Assembly (NCBI GenBank): GCA_015234425.1
Contig: JADGNE010000071.1
Coordinates: forward strand, 1-64,000
Length of the DNA: 64,000 nucleotides
Source of the DNA: Devosia sp.
Lineage (GTDB): Bacteria > Pseudomonadota > Alphaproteobacteria > Rhizobiales > Devosiaceae
Direction of reading: 5' to 3'
In this document: positions 28,977 to 37,352 of the stretch, in pieces
How positions within the stretch are numbered: position 1 is the first letter of the stretch
Layout of the letters: each line of letters begins with the position of its first letter
Translations under genes and position numbers: made by a program
The notes under the pieces: model-generated
Seen by the model: only the letters and a program-made list of their open reading frames with translations
Database searches by the model: none
What the model was told of the DNA's origin: nothing

Positions 28977-29016
28977 TTGACTATCCCTGTCCAGCAATCT
29001 AGCGTGAACGTTCACG
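28977..29016 (+). promoter_or_regulatory. Promoter with LacI-type operator before the ABC ATPase gene
   Basis: TTGACT (28977-28982), a 17-base spacer and TAGCGT (29000-29005) form a promoter. The palindrome CGTGAACGTTCACG (29003-29016) overlaps the -10, so a bound repressor would block polymerase directly. The same arrangement, base for base at the key positions, recurs at 31127-31166. GGAGGG lies between this site and the ATG at 29032. Confidence 0.75.
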
Positions 29017-29031
29017 GATGGAGGGACCGGG

Positions 29032-30093
29032 ATGGCGAGCGTTGAACTTGCAGGTGTCGTAAAGTCATTTGGCAACTTTCCCGTAATCCACGGCCTGGAC
29101 CTCGCAATCGAAGACGGATCTTTCACCGTCTTTGTCGGCCCGTCGGGCTGCGGAAAGTCCACCCTGTTGCGCATGGTGGCGGGCCTCGAAGATGTGAGCG
29201 ACGGCGAGGTCAGGATCGGTGGAAGCGATGTCACCGACGCCGACCCCGTGGCGCGCGGCATCGCCATGGTCTTCCAGAACTATGCGCTCTACCCTCACAT
29301 GAGCGTTCGCCAGAATATCGGCTTTCCATTGCGGATGCAGGGGGTCGATCGCAAGACCGTAGCGCAGCGGGTCACAGAGGCCGCCGAAGTCCTGCAGCTT
29401 CAAGACCTGCTCGAGCGCAAGCCGGCTCAGCTGTCCGGTGGGCAGCGGCAGCGCGTGGCCATCGGCCGGGCGATCGTGCGCAACCCCGACGTTTTCCTGT
29501 TCGACGAACCCCTGTCCAATCTCGATGCCGAGCTGCGGGTGTCCATGCGGGTGGAAATCGCCAAGCTGCACAAGGCGCTTGGCACGACAATGATCTATGT
29601 CACCCACGACCAGACCGAGGCGATGACGCTGGCAGACAAGATCGTCGTGCTGCGCGCCGGCCGCATCGAGCAGGTCGGGTCACCAGCCGAACTCTACACC
29701 AACCCCGCCACGCTGTTTGTTGCCGGCTTTATCGGCTCTCCGCGAATGAATTTCCTCAAAGCCCGGTACGCGGATGGAAGGATCGAACTGGCCAATGGGG
29801 TATCCTGGCCAGTTCCTTCCCTTGCCGAACAGCCGCTAGACATCCTGGTTGGGTTGCGTCCGGAGCATTTCGTGCCCGGACCTGAGGGCGTCACACTACC
29901 CTTGGCCGTTGATATCGTTGAATATCTCGGCGGCACGCGCTATGTCTACGCCACGCTGGGAGAGGGTCAGGTCATTATTGAAGACCGCGGTGCGGAAGAT
30001 ATGGCATCGGGCCAGATCCATGACTTCGCAGTGGACATATCCAAAGCTCTGTACTTCACACCAGCAGGCGAACGCCTGCGCCCGATTGCATAA
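29032..30093 (+). CDS. ABC sugar importer ATPase (MalK/UgpC type)
   Basis: This 353-residue protein is the ATP-driving subunit of a CUT1 sugar importer. Walker A is GPSGCGKST, the Q-loop is MVFQNYALYPHM, the signature is LSGGQRQRVAIGRA, Walker B is VFLFDEPLSNLD and the switch is VTHDQTEAM. A C-terminal OB-type regulatory domain follows (about 235-350). It is probably the ATPase for the two permeases at 33.7-35.6 kb, which lack one nearby. Its own operator-promoter precedes it and the repressor gene follows by 35 bases. Confidence 0.9.
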   Translation: MASVELAGVVKSFGNFPVIHGLDLAIEDGSFTVFVGPSGCGKSTLLRMVAGLEDVSDGEVRIGGSDVTDADPVARGIAMVFQNYALYPHMSVRQNIGFPLRMQGVDRKTVAQRVTEAAEVLQLQDLLERKPAQLSGGQRQRVAIGRAIVRNPDVFLFDEPLSNLDAELRVSMRVEIAKLHKALGTTMIYVTHDQTEAMTLADKIVVLRAGRIEQVGSPAELYTNPATLFVAGFIGSPRMNFLKARYADGRIELANGVSWPVPSLAEQPLDILVGLRPEHFVPGPEGVTLPLAVDIVEYLGGTRYVYATLGEGQVIIEDRGAEDMASGQIHDFAVDISKALYFTPAGERLRPIA

Positions 30094-30128
30094 TCCGTGA
30101 TTATTTTCTCGCCAAAGCCTTTTGTCCG

Positions 30129-31124
30129 ATGACACGCAAAGTGACGATCAATGACGTTGCCGCTGTTGCCGGCGTCTCGCGTGGCGCGGTCACCCGTGCG
30201 CTCAACGACAAGGGCGACATCAGCCAGGAAACGAAGACGCGCGTGCTCGAAGTGGCTGCGCGCCTCGGCTATCGGCCGAGCCGTTTTGCGCGCAATTTTG
30301 CCGCCCGGACCAAGTCCGTGGCCATTGGCTATGTGGTGGCCTCGTTTCGAAACCCCTACTACACCGACCTCGCGGCAGACATTTTGCAGGAAGCCAAGCG
30401 GCGCGGCTGGCATGTCGTGATCACCGCGACTGAAGGCGTGGACGAGGAAGAGGCCCTCGAATTACTGCGGGATCAGGTCGACGTCATCGTCGGGCACATC
30501 ACTGTCCCGCAGGATCGGATCAAGGTTATCGCGCGCGGATTGCCTGTAGTTCTGCTCGAAAGAACCAGCAGGATCGCCGGCATTCATTCCATCAACCTCG
30601 ACTGGCGCGCCGGCGTCAAGGTCGCGATCGAGGCGCTGTATGCGCGGGGCGCCCAGCATATCGGCATGATCGATTCCGGCTACAGTCTCAAGACGAGCAC
30701 CAGTTACCTGCCCTCAGAGCGCCGGCAGTATTTCGAAGAAGTCGTCAGGCCGCAATCGCGCGGTGCCGTGGTCTGGGGTGTGGAAACTTTCGCCGGTGGC
30801 GGGGAAGCCCTCAAGACCCTCCTTACGACGCATCCCCAGACAGACGCAGTGTTGGCGTTCAACGACGTCATGGCAATCGGCGCGATACAGGGTGCGCTCG
30901 CCATGGGCGCGGCTGTCCCGGGCCGGGTGCGCATCCTGGGCGTGGATGGCCTCTTACTGGGCGAGGCGATTTCACCCAAACTCAGCAGCCTCGCCATTGA
31001 CCGCGAAGCAATTGCCCGCGGCGCTCTCGACATCGTCGATGAGCTAGCCGCCTACCATTTTCGCGAGGTTCCTTCGATCCATCGCAGTACAGAAGCGAAG
31101 CTGCTGTGGCGCGAGTCCGCGTGA
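30129..31124 (+). CDS. LacI-family transcriptional regulator of the sugar locus
   Basis: A 331-residue repressor with an N-terminal LacI helix-turn-helix (TINDVAAVAGVSRGAVTRAL, residues 6-25) and hinge (about 45-60). A periplasmic-binding-protein-like effector domain fills residues 62-330. It is in the same transcription unit as the ABC ATPase and so lies behind the operator at 29003, which implies autoregulation. The matching operators at 31153 and 31228 flank the leader of the GH2 operon. The inducer is probably a sugar released by the encoded glycosidases. The assignment of the palindromes to this protein is inferred from position. Confidence 0.9.
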   Translation: MTRKVTINDVAAVAGVSRGAVTRALNDKGDISQETKTRVLEVAARLGYRPSRFARNFAARTKSVAIGYVVASFRNPYYTDLAADILQEAKRRGWHVVITATEGVDEEEALELLRDQVDVIVGHITVPQDRIKVIARGLPVVLLERTSRIAGIHSINLDWRAGVKVAIEALYARGAQHIGMIDSGYSLKTSTSYLPSERRQYFEEVVRPQSRGAVVWGVETFAGGGEALKTLLTTHPQTDAVLAFNDVMAIGAIQGALAMGAAVPGRVRILGVDGLLLGEAISPKLSSLAIDREAIARGALDIVDELAAYHFREVPSIHRSTEAKLLWRESA

Positions 31125-31126
31125 AC

Positions 31127-31166
31127 TTGACAGGGTCAATTTAGCCCAATAGCGTGAACATTCACG
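31127..31166 (+). promoter_or_regulatory. Promoter with LacI-type operator before the GH2 operon
   Basis: TTGACA (31127-31132), a 17-base spacer and TAGCGT (31150-31155), with the palindrome CGTGAACATTCACG (31153-31166) overlapping the -10. The layout copies the promoter at 28977-29016. The -35 starts three bases after the repressor stop codon. Confidence 0.75.
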
Positions 31167-31227
31167 GAAGACAAAAAGCCTAGGTATGCCGCGCGAATAT
31201 TGAGCGGAAATTTCACCAAAATAAGAC

Positions 31228-31241
31228 CGTGAATGTTCACG
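31228..31241 (+). promoter_or_regulatory. Second LacI-type operator in the GH2 operon leader
   Basis: CGTGAATGTTCACG is the exact reverse complement of the operator at 31153-31166, centred 75 bases downstream and 26 bases before the GH2 start codon. Two facing operators around the transcription start allow a repression loop or a roadblock. Confidence 0.7.
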
Positions 31242-31260
31242 GACTACCTTGGGAGGGGTG

Positions 31261-33693
31261 ATGGTGGACGTGCCATTCGACAAGAGATTGTTGAACGCGG
31301 AATGGCAGTTCGCCTATGGCGACCTGCGGGACGTCACCGACCCGGATGATCCCCGCTGGTACGATGTCGGCCTGCCCCACTCCTTCGGCATCCCCTATTT
31401 CATGGACACCCAGTTCTACGTCGGGAAAGGCACGTATTCGCGCCAGATCGATGTCGCGCCCAGCGAGATCGGGATGTTTCATGCCCTCGAGTTCATGGGG
31501 GTGTTTCAGGATGCTCTTGTGCTCGTCAATGGCATTGAAGCGGGGCGCCATCTTGGCGGATACACGCCGTTTCTGATCGATGTTTCTGCCTTGTTGCGCG
31601 CCGGTCAGAACCGCATCACCGTCATTGTCAGCAACGAGTGGAACCCGCGTCTGGCGCCGCGGGCCGGCGAGCACAGTTTCAATGGCGGCATCTATCGCGA
31701 TGTGAGCTGGATCGCTGGCGCAAAGACGCGGTTCGCCTGGTACGGCACCTTCGTCCGCTCGTCACCGAACGGGGATGGATCAGCTTCCGTTTTCATCGAA
31801 ACGGAGCTGGTCAATCATTCAGACACTGCCTTTGAAGGCACACTGAAAAGCACTGTTCTGCGCCAGGTCGAGGAGGCTGCCGGCAACTCGATTGCGATCC
31901 AGATCCCGCCTGGGGAGTCCGTGACGGTCAGCCAGAACATGACCATTCGAGACGCAGCCCTTTGGGACGTCGACCATCCCTATCTCTATTGCCTCGACCA
32001 GCTTCTGGAACAGGAGGGGATCGTTGATCGTGCAGAGACGTCGTTCGGCATCCGAACCATAAGGTTCGATGCCAAGGAGGGCTTTTTCCTCAATGGCCGG
32101 CACCTGCCAATTCACGGCGCCAATGTCCATCAGGACCGCGCCGGCTGGTCGGATGCCTCGACCCATGCCGGGATCCGCAGGGATATCTCCATGATCCGTG
32201 AGGCCGGGATGAACTTCATCCGCGGCTCACACTATCCCCATCACCCGGTCTTTGCCGAAGAGTGTGACAGGCAGGGGATGCTGTTCTGGTCGGAACTGGC
32301 GTTCTGGGGCACGGGTGGTGAGACAACTGAGGGTTTCTGGACGGCCAGCGCCTACCCGATCCACGCGGAGGATCAACCAGAATTCGAGCAGAGCTGCCGC
32401 CAGCAGCTCTCCGAGATGATCCGCACGCATCGCAATCATCCGTCCATCGTCACCTGGAGCATGGGCAATGAGGTATTCTTTGCAGACGAGAGCGTCCTTC
32501 CCCAGGCCAAGGCGCTGACCCAGGCGCTGATCGATCTGTCGCATGAGCTGGATCCGACCCGGCCGGCATCTGTGGGCGGAGCCCAGCGCCGCGATTTCGA
32601 CAAGCTCGGCGACCTCGTGGGCTATAATGGCGATGGCGCTACCCTCTTCCACGACCCCGGCCGCCCCAATCTCGTCTCCGAATATGGCGTCAGCTATCAG
32701 GACAGACCTGGCAAGTTCGCCCCCCACTACACCGACAATGTCGAGCAACCCTATCCCTGGCGCGCGGGCATCATCCTCTGGTGCGGCTTTCACCATGGCA
32801 GCATCATGCCGGAGATGGGCCGCATGGGGTTCATCGACTATTTCCGCGTCCCATTGCGGTCCTGGTACTGGTATCGCGAACATCTGGCAGGCGTGCCGGC
32901 CCCGATCTGGCCAAAGCCCGGAACGGCGACGGCTCTCCGGCTCACCGCTGATCGCACCACGCTGCAGACTGACGGCACCGACGACGCTCATCTCCTCGTC
33001 GAGCTCATTGATGATGCGGGCCTCCGCGTCGCCGTGGAACAGCCGGTACGCCTCGAAGTCGTTGAAGGGGGCGGAATATTCCCCACCGGCACCGCAATCG
33101 AGCTCTCGCCCGGGAACAAGGGATTTATCGATGGCATAGGCGCCATCGAAATGCGCTCATATCATTCCGGGCCCATCGTCATCCGTGCCACCAGCGAGGG
33201 TGTTGCCCCGGCAGAGTTGAGGCTGGAAGCGGTCGGGGGAACACCCTGGTCCGGCCAGCACCGGCGTTTCCAGCCGGGTCCGCCGAGCGTCAAAGGGCTG
33301 GTCCATGCCAGCGGCACCCGGATTTTGTCGGAGAAGCGCCCGGTCTTTGCCAGCAGTTTTGATCCGACGAGGCCCGCCCATCTCGTCGCCGATTATGCCA
33401 CCGATCTCGGCTGGAAACCGGCCACCGCGGAACCTGGCGCCTGGGTGCGGCTCGACCTCGAAGGGAAATGGGCCGTCAGCACCATTGAAGTGGCGTTCGG
33501 GGAGCACACCAACGTGCCCTTCCGGGTCGAAACCGAGTCGGAAATGAACGGCAAATCCGGTCTTGCCGCGGCCGGCAACACCGCGATCGAAACCATAAAG
33601 TTTCTCGTCCTTGGCAAGAGATTGCGCGCGGTCATCGTGCACTTCCCCGAAGCTCCCGCAGAAATCACGAGGATCGTGGTCCATGGCAGCTAG
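31261..33693 (+). CDS. Glycoside hydrolase family 2, beta-galactosidase-like
   Basis: An 810-residue enzyme with GH2 sugar-binding, Ig-like and TIM-barrel domains. The acid/base residue is E404 in SMGNEVFF and the nucleophile is E474 in VSEYGVSY. The last ~130 residues (from about 690) look like a discoidin/F5-8-type carbohydrate-binding module (FASSFDPTRPAHLVADYAT). No signal peptide is seen, so it should act on imported oligosaccharide. Partnered with GH95 in this operon, a beta-galactosidase that trims after fucose removal is most likely, but beta-glucuronidase or another GH2 specificity is possible. The ATG at 31261 has GGGAGG just upstream and is preferred over the TTG at 31249. Confidence 0.85.
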   Translation: MVDVPFDKRLLNAEWQFAYGDLRDVTDPDDPRWYDVGLPHSFGIPYFMDTQFYVGKGTYSRQIDVAPSEIGMFHALEFMGVFQDALVLVNGIEAGRHLGGYTPFLIDVSALLRAGQNRITVIVSNEWNPRLAPRAGEHSFNGGIYRDVSWIAGAKTRFAWYGTFVRSSPNGDGSASVFIETELVNHSDTAFEGTLKSTVLRQVEEAAGNSIAIQIPPGESVTVSQNMTIRDAALWDVDHPYLYCLDQLLEQEGIVDRAETSFGIRTIRFDAKEGFFLNGRHLPIHGANVHQDRAGWSDASTHAGIRRDISMIREAGMNFIRGSHYPHHPVFAEECDRQGMLFWSELAFWGTGGETTEGFWTASAYPIHAEDQPEFEQSCRQQLSEMIRTHRNHPSIVTWSMGNEVFFADESVLPQAKALTQALIDLSHELDPTRPASVGGAQRRDFDKLGDLVGYNGDGATLFHDPGRPNLVSEYGVSYQDRPGKFAPHYTDNVEQPYPWRAGIILWCGFHHGSIMPEMGRMGFIDYFRVPLRSWYWYREHLAGVPAPIWPKPGTATALRLTADRTTLQTDGTDDAHLLVELIDDAGLRVAVEQPVRLEVVEGGGIFPTGTAIELSPGNKGFIDGIGAIEMRSYHSGPIVIRATSEGVAPAELRLEAVGGTPWSGQHRRFQPGPPSVKGLVHASGTRILSEKRPVFASSFDPTRPAHLVADYATDLGWKPATAEPGAWVRLDLEGKWAVSTIEVAFGEHTNVPFRVETESEMNGKSGLAAAGNTAIETIKFLVLGKRLRAVIVHFPEAPAEITRIVVHGS

Positions 33694-34633
33694 TCACGAC
33701 ATCGGCAAAAACAGGCGCAAGGGCTGGCGATATGCTGCAAAGCGCAGCTGGCAGCGCCATTGGCAGCTTTACCTGCTGATCATCGTGCCGCTCGCCTACT
33801 TTGCCATCTTCCGATATCTGCCGATGATCAATGCGATCATCGCGTTCAAGGACTACAATGTGGTGGCGGGGGTCTGGGGGAGCCCCTGGGCCGGGCTGAA
33901 GCACTTCTACAGCTTCTTCAACAATCCGGTGTTCTGGCAGTTGCTGCGCAACACCTTCACCCTCTCCGCCTATTATATTCTGGCCAGCTTCCCGATCCCG
34001 ATCATCCTGGCGCTGGCGCTCAACGAGGTGCGCCTGAGAGCCTTCCGGCAGACGGTCCAGCTCGTCACCTACGCGCCCTACTTCATTTCGACCGTCGTCA
34101 TCGTGTCGATGACCATACTCATCCTCTCGCCACGGATTGGTCTCGTGGGCGATGTCTTCGGCCTCTTCGGCATTCCGGCGGTAGATTTCCTGGCGCGCGC
34201 CGATTACTTCAAGCATGTCTATGTCTGGTCAGACATCTGGCAGACCGCGGGATATTCAGCGGTCATCTATATCGCGGCCCTCTCAAGCATCGACCCCTCG
34301 CTCTATGAGGCGGCCAAGGTCGATGGCGCCAGCCGCATTCAGAAGATCATTCACGTCGACATTCCCGGCATCATGCCGACGGCGATCATCATCCTGATCC
34401 TCGGGGTCGGGAACATCATGCAGGTGGGCTTCGAGAAGGCCTTCCTGCTGCAGAACCCGCTCAACCTGAGCCAGTCCGAGATCATCTCCACCTATGTCTA
34501 CAAGACCGGTCTGCTGAACGCCAATTTCAGCCTGGCAACCGCGATCAACCTCTTCAATGCGGTGATCAATCTCGTGCTGCTGGTCACGGTAAACGCCGTT
34601 GCCAAGCGGGTAACCGGAAGGAGCCTCTGGTGA
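33683..34633 (+). CDS. ABC sugar importer permease, LplB type
   Basis: A 316-residue inner-membrane permease with six helices and the coupling EAA loop seen as EAAKVDGASRIQKIIHVDIP. The basic N-terminus (KNRRKGWRYAAKRSWQRHW) followed by a first helix is characteristic of LplB/YtcO-type oligosaccharide importers. The start ATG 33683 overlaps the end of the GH2 gene by 11 bases, indicating coupling. It pairs with the next permease through a GTGA overlap. Confidence 0.9.
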   Translation: MAASHDIGKNRRKGWRYAAKRSWQRHWQLYLLIIVPLAYFAIFRYLPMINAIIAFKDYNVVAGVWGSPWAGLKHFYSFFNNPVFWQLLRNTFTLSAYYILASFPIPIILALALNEVRLRAFRQTVQLVTYAPYFISTVVIVSMTILILSPRIGLVGDVFGLFGIPAVDFLARADYFKHVYVWSDIWQTAGYSAVIYIAALSSIDPSLYEAAKVDGASRIQKIIHVDIPGIMPTAIIILILGVGNIMQVGFEKAFLLQNPLNLSQSEIISTYVYKTGLLNANFSLATAINLFNAVINLVLLVTVNAVAKRVTGRSLW

Positions 34634-35565
34634 CCGATCTGACCGCAGAATCAAATCAAACGGCGCGCGCGCGGCTGCGGAAACGTTCACTGAACGTGGT
34701 GCTGGTCGACCGTCTTTTCGTCGCCGCCGTCTATATCCTGCTGCTAACCTTCCTCGCCATTGTGCTGTTGCCGCTGATCTATATCGTCGCGAGTTCGTTC
34801 AGCAGTCCCGCAGCCGTCTCTGCCGGCCGGGTCAGCTTCTGGCCGGTGGACTTCACCCTGCGCGGCTATGAGGTCGCCCTGCGCGATCCCAAGATCGTCA
34901 GCGGCTTCATCAACTCGCTGTTCTATACGACGGCCGGCACGGCCCTGAGCGTGGTGCTGACCATCGCCGTGGCCTTCCCCCTGTCGCGGGTGGATTTTTT
35001 CGGCGGACGGCTGATCACCAAGCTGATCGTTTTCACCATGCTGTTCTCGGGAGGGCTGATCCCGACCTATATGGTCGTTCGGTCCATGGGCATGCTGAAC
35101 ACGCCGTGGGCGATGATCGTGCCCAATGCGATCGGCGTCTGGCAGGTCATTTTGGCCATGTCCTATTTCCGCGATGCGATCCCCAAGGAGCTGTACGAGG
35201 CGGCGCGGGTCGACGGCGCCGGCGACCTGCGCTTCCTGCTGCTCATCGCCATCCCGCTGGCCAAGCCCATGATCGCGGTGATCGCGCTGATGTACGCCAT
35301 CTGGCAGTGGAACTCCTATTTTGATGCGCTGATCTACCTGCGCACCGACGCGCTCCATCCCCTGCAGCTGGTCCTGCGGAACATCCTGATCCTCAACACC
35401 CAATCGAACCTTGGCGATGCGACGGCCATGCTGGAGCGTCAGCAGCTGGCTGACCTGCTCAAATACAGCCTGATCGTCATCTCCACGGTTCCAGTCCTGC
35501 TCATCTACCCCTTCGTCGCGCGCCACTTCACCAAGGGCATCATGCTCGGATCAGTGAAAGGCTAG
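34630..35565 (+). CDS. ABC sugar importer permease, YtcP type
   Basis: A 311-residue second permease with six helices and the EAA loop EAARVDGAGDLRFLLLIAIP. The GTG start at 34630 overlaps the stop of the first permease by four bases. The C-terminus, PFVARHFTKGIMLGSVKG, is the usual ending of YtcP-family members. With the upstream permease, the binding protein and the ATPase at 29032 it completes one importer. Confidence 0.92.
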   Translation: MTDLTAESNQTARARLRKRSLNVVLVDRLFVAAVYILLLTFLAIVLLPLIYIVASSFSSPAAVSAGRVSFWPVDFTLRGYEVALRDPKIVSGFINSLFYTTAGTALSVVLTIAVAFPLSRVDFFGGRLITKLIVFTMLFSGGLIPTYMVVRSMGMLNTPWAMIVPNAIGVWQVILAMSYFRDAIPKELYEAARVDGAGDLRFLLLIAIPLAKPMIAVIALMYAIWQWNSYFDALIYLRTDALHPLQLVLRNILILNTQSNLGDATAMLERQQLADLLKYSLIVISTVPVLLIYPFVARHFTKGIMLGSVKG

Positions 35566-35631
35566 CGAAAGAGGCACTACCGGGGGGAAGAGGAGCCCAC
35601 CGGACGGCAACGCACCCACAGGAGGTATTCG

Positions 35632-37251
35632 ATGCGTTCCACTATGACGAGGACGGTGGCCACAGCTCTGTTGCTGACCACAACGGCGTTCGCGCCGGCA
35701 CTAGCCATGGCCCAGACATCGCTTGGCGTGTTCGCCCCGCAAACGGCGACCATGGATCTCAATACCGCTTGGTTCACCACCCAGGTCGAAGAAAAATTCG
35801 GCGTTGGTCTCAATTTCGAGACCACCGGCTACGATTCCAGCGCCGCTTCGGAAAAGCGGCAGATCTCGCTGGCGAGCGGGGACTACCCGGAAGTCTTCAT
35901 GCTGATCAACTGGGTCGACCAGTTCAGCCAGGCCGAGCTGATCCGCTATTCCCAGCAGGGCCTTATCGTGCCGCTGAACGACCTCATCGAACAGCACGCC
36001 CCCAATATTCTGGCTGCATTCGAGAAGGAGCCTGAATTCCGCAAGCTGGCGACAGCGCCGGATGGAAACATCTACGGCCTGCCGCAGTGGAACGACTGCT
36101 TCCACTGTTCCTATTCGGCCAAATTCTGGATCAACACCGATTGGCTGAACAAGCTTGGGCTGGAGATGCCCACCACAACGGCAGAGCTCAAAGAGGTCCT
36201 GCTGGCCTTCAAGAACAATGATCCCAACGGCAATGGCCGCGCCGACGAAATCCCGCTTTCGGCCAATGTGGTCGACACGCTGATCCCCTATTTCATGAAT
36301 TCGTTCGTCTACGATCCGCGGGCCAATTCCTACCCGCTGATGCTGGCGCTTGAGGGCGGCCATGTTCAGTTCCAGGCGGTTCAGGATGGCTGGCGCGACG
36401 GGCTCGCCTATCTGGCGGACCTCTACAAGGAAGGCCTCATCGATCCCGGAGCCTTCACGCAGAACCGCGAAGCATTGCAGTCGCTGGGCAACAGCTCGGA
36501 AGGCGTTATTCTGGGCAGCGTGACCGCACAGCACCCGGGCCTCTTCGTCACCGTCGGCCAGGACGACGGTCGCGACCGCAACTATGATCCTGTGCCACCG
36601 CTTACCGGTCCGGATGGCATCGCCTACACTTCGTTCAACCTCGCCAGCATGCCGGGCGCAGCATTCGTGATTACCAACAAGGCCAGCGAAGAGCAGCAGA
36701 TCGCCGCCATCAAGATCGTCGACTACATGTTCACGATGGAAGGCCATGCTGGCGCCGAGTACGGCAAGGAGGGCGAGCAGTGGCTCCGTCCGGTCGAAGG
36801 CGACCTGGCGCTCGATCCCAACTTCCCACCGCTCTACAACCAGCTGCCGACCGACCCGAATGCTCCCCCCACGAACATGGCTTGGGGCGCGATGGGACAG
36901 TATTTCAGCGACAAGGAATGGCGTGGCGGTCAGGTGCAGCCCACCGAGATTTACGAGCCGTCCGGCTTTGAGCGCCGCCTCTTTGAAGCCACCCTGCTCT
37001 ATGAAGGCAAATATCCGGAAGAAAAGCTCTTCCCCTACTGGAACATCTGGACCGATGCCGCCACGGCTGACGAACTGGCCCAACTGCAGGTCAATCTGCG
37101 TAATTACGTCACCCAGTCCAACGCCGAATTCGTCACCGGCCAGCGCGATATCAACGACGATGCCGCTTGGGCAACCTATCTCTCCGATATCGAGAGCCTG
37201 GGCCTCGCCCGCTACCTCGAGATCTACCAGACCGGTTACGACGCCAATTAA
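35632..37251 (+). CDS. Periplasmic sugar-binding protein of the ABC importer
   Basis: This 539-residue solute-binding protein belongs to the large LplA/YtcQ-type class that serves LplB/YtcP permeases. A Sec signal peptide ends ALAMA^Q near residue 28, and no lipobox cysteine is present, unlike Gram-positive members. The ATG follows a near-ideal AGGAGGT. An aromatic-rich ligand region is suggested by YGLPQWNDCFHCSY. The long form usually binds oligosaccharides rather than single sugars, which fits the glycosidases around it. A hairpin follows the stop codon. Confidence 0.9.
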   Translation: MRSTMTRTVATALLLTTTAFAPALAMAQTSLGVFAPQTATMDLNTAWFTTQVEEKFGVGLNFETTGYDSSAASEKRQISLASGDYPEVFMLINWVDQFSQAELIRYSQQGLIVPLNDLIEQHAPNILAAFEKEPEFRKLATAPDGNIYGLPQWNDCFHCSYSAKFWINTDWLNKLGLEMPTTTAELKEVLLAFKNNDPNGNGRADEIPLSANVVDTLIPYFMNSFVYDPRANSYPLMLALEGGHVQFQAVQDGWRDGLAYLADLYKEGLIDPGAFTQNREALQSLGNSSEGVILGSVTAQHPGLFVTVGQDDGRDRNYDPVPPLTGPDGIAYTSFNLASMPGAAFVITNKASEEQQIAAIKIVDYMFTMEGHAGAEYGKEGEQWLRPVEGDLALDPNFPPLYNQLPTDPNAPPTNMAWGAMGQYFSDKEWRGGQVQPTEIYEPSGFERRLFEATLLYEGKYPEEKLFPYWNIWTDAATADELAQLQVNLRNYVTQSNAEFVTGQRDINDDAAWATYLSDIESLGLARYLEIYQTGYDAN

Positions 37252-37269
37252 GCTTTGAGCCGATCGACC

Positions 37270-37297
37270 GGGGCCCGGTTCACATGATCCGGGCCCC
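37270..37297 (+). terminator. Stem-loop between binding protein and GH95 genes
   Basis: A perfect 9-base GC stem, GGGGCCCGG / CCGGGCCCC, with a 10-base loop is followed by TTCT. Such hairpins after binding-protein genes often protect the abundant upstream mRNA while letting some transcription continue, here into the GH95 gene. It may be a partial terminator. Confidence 0.55.
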
Positions 37298-37352
37298 TTC
37301 TAATGTCCGCAGGCAGCCCGAACTGCGGCTTACTGCATGATCTGGAAACGAC

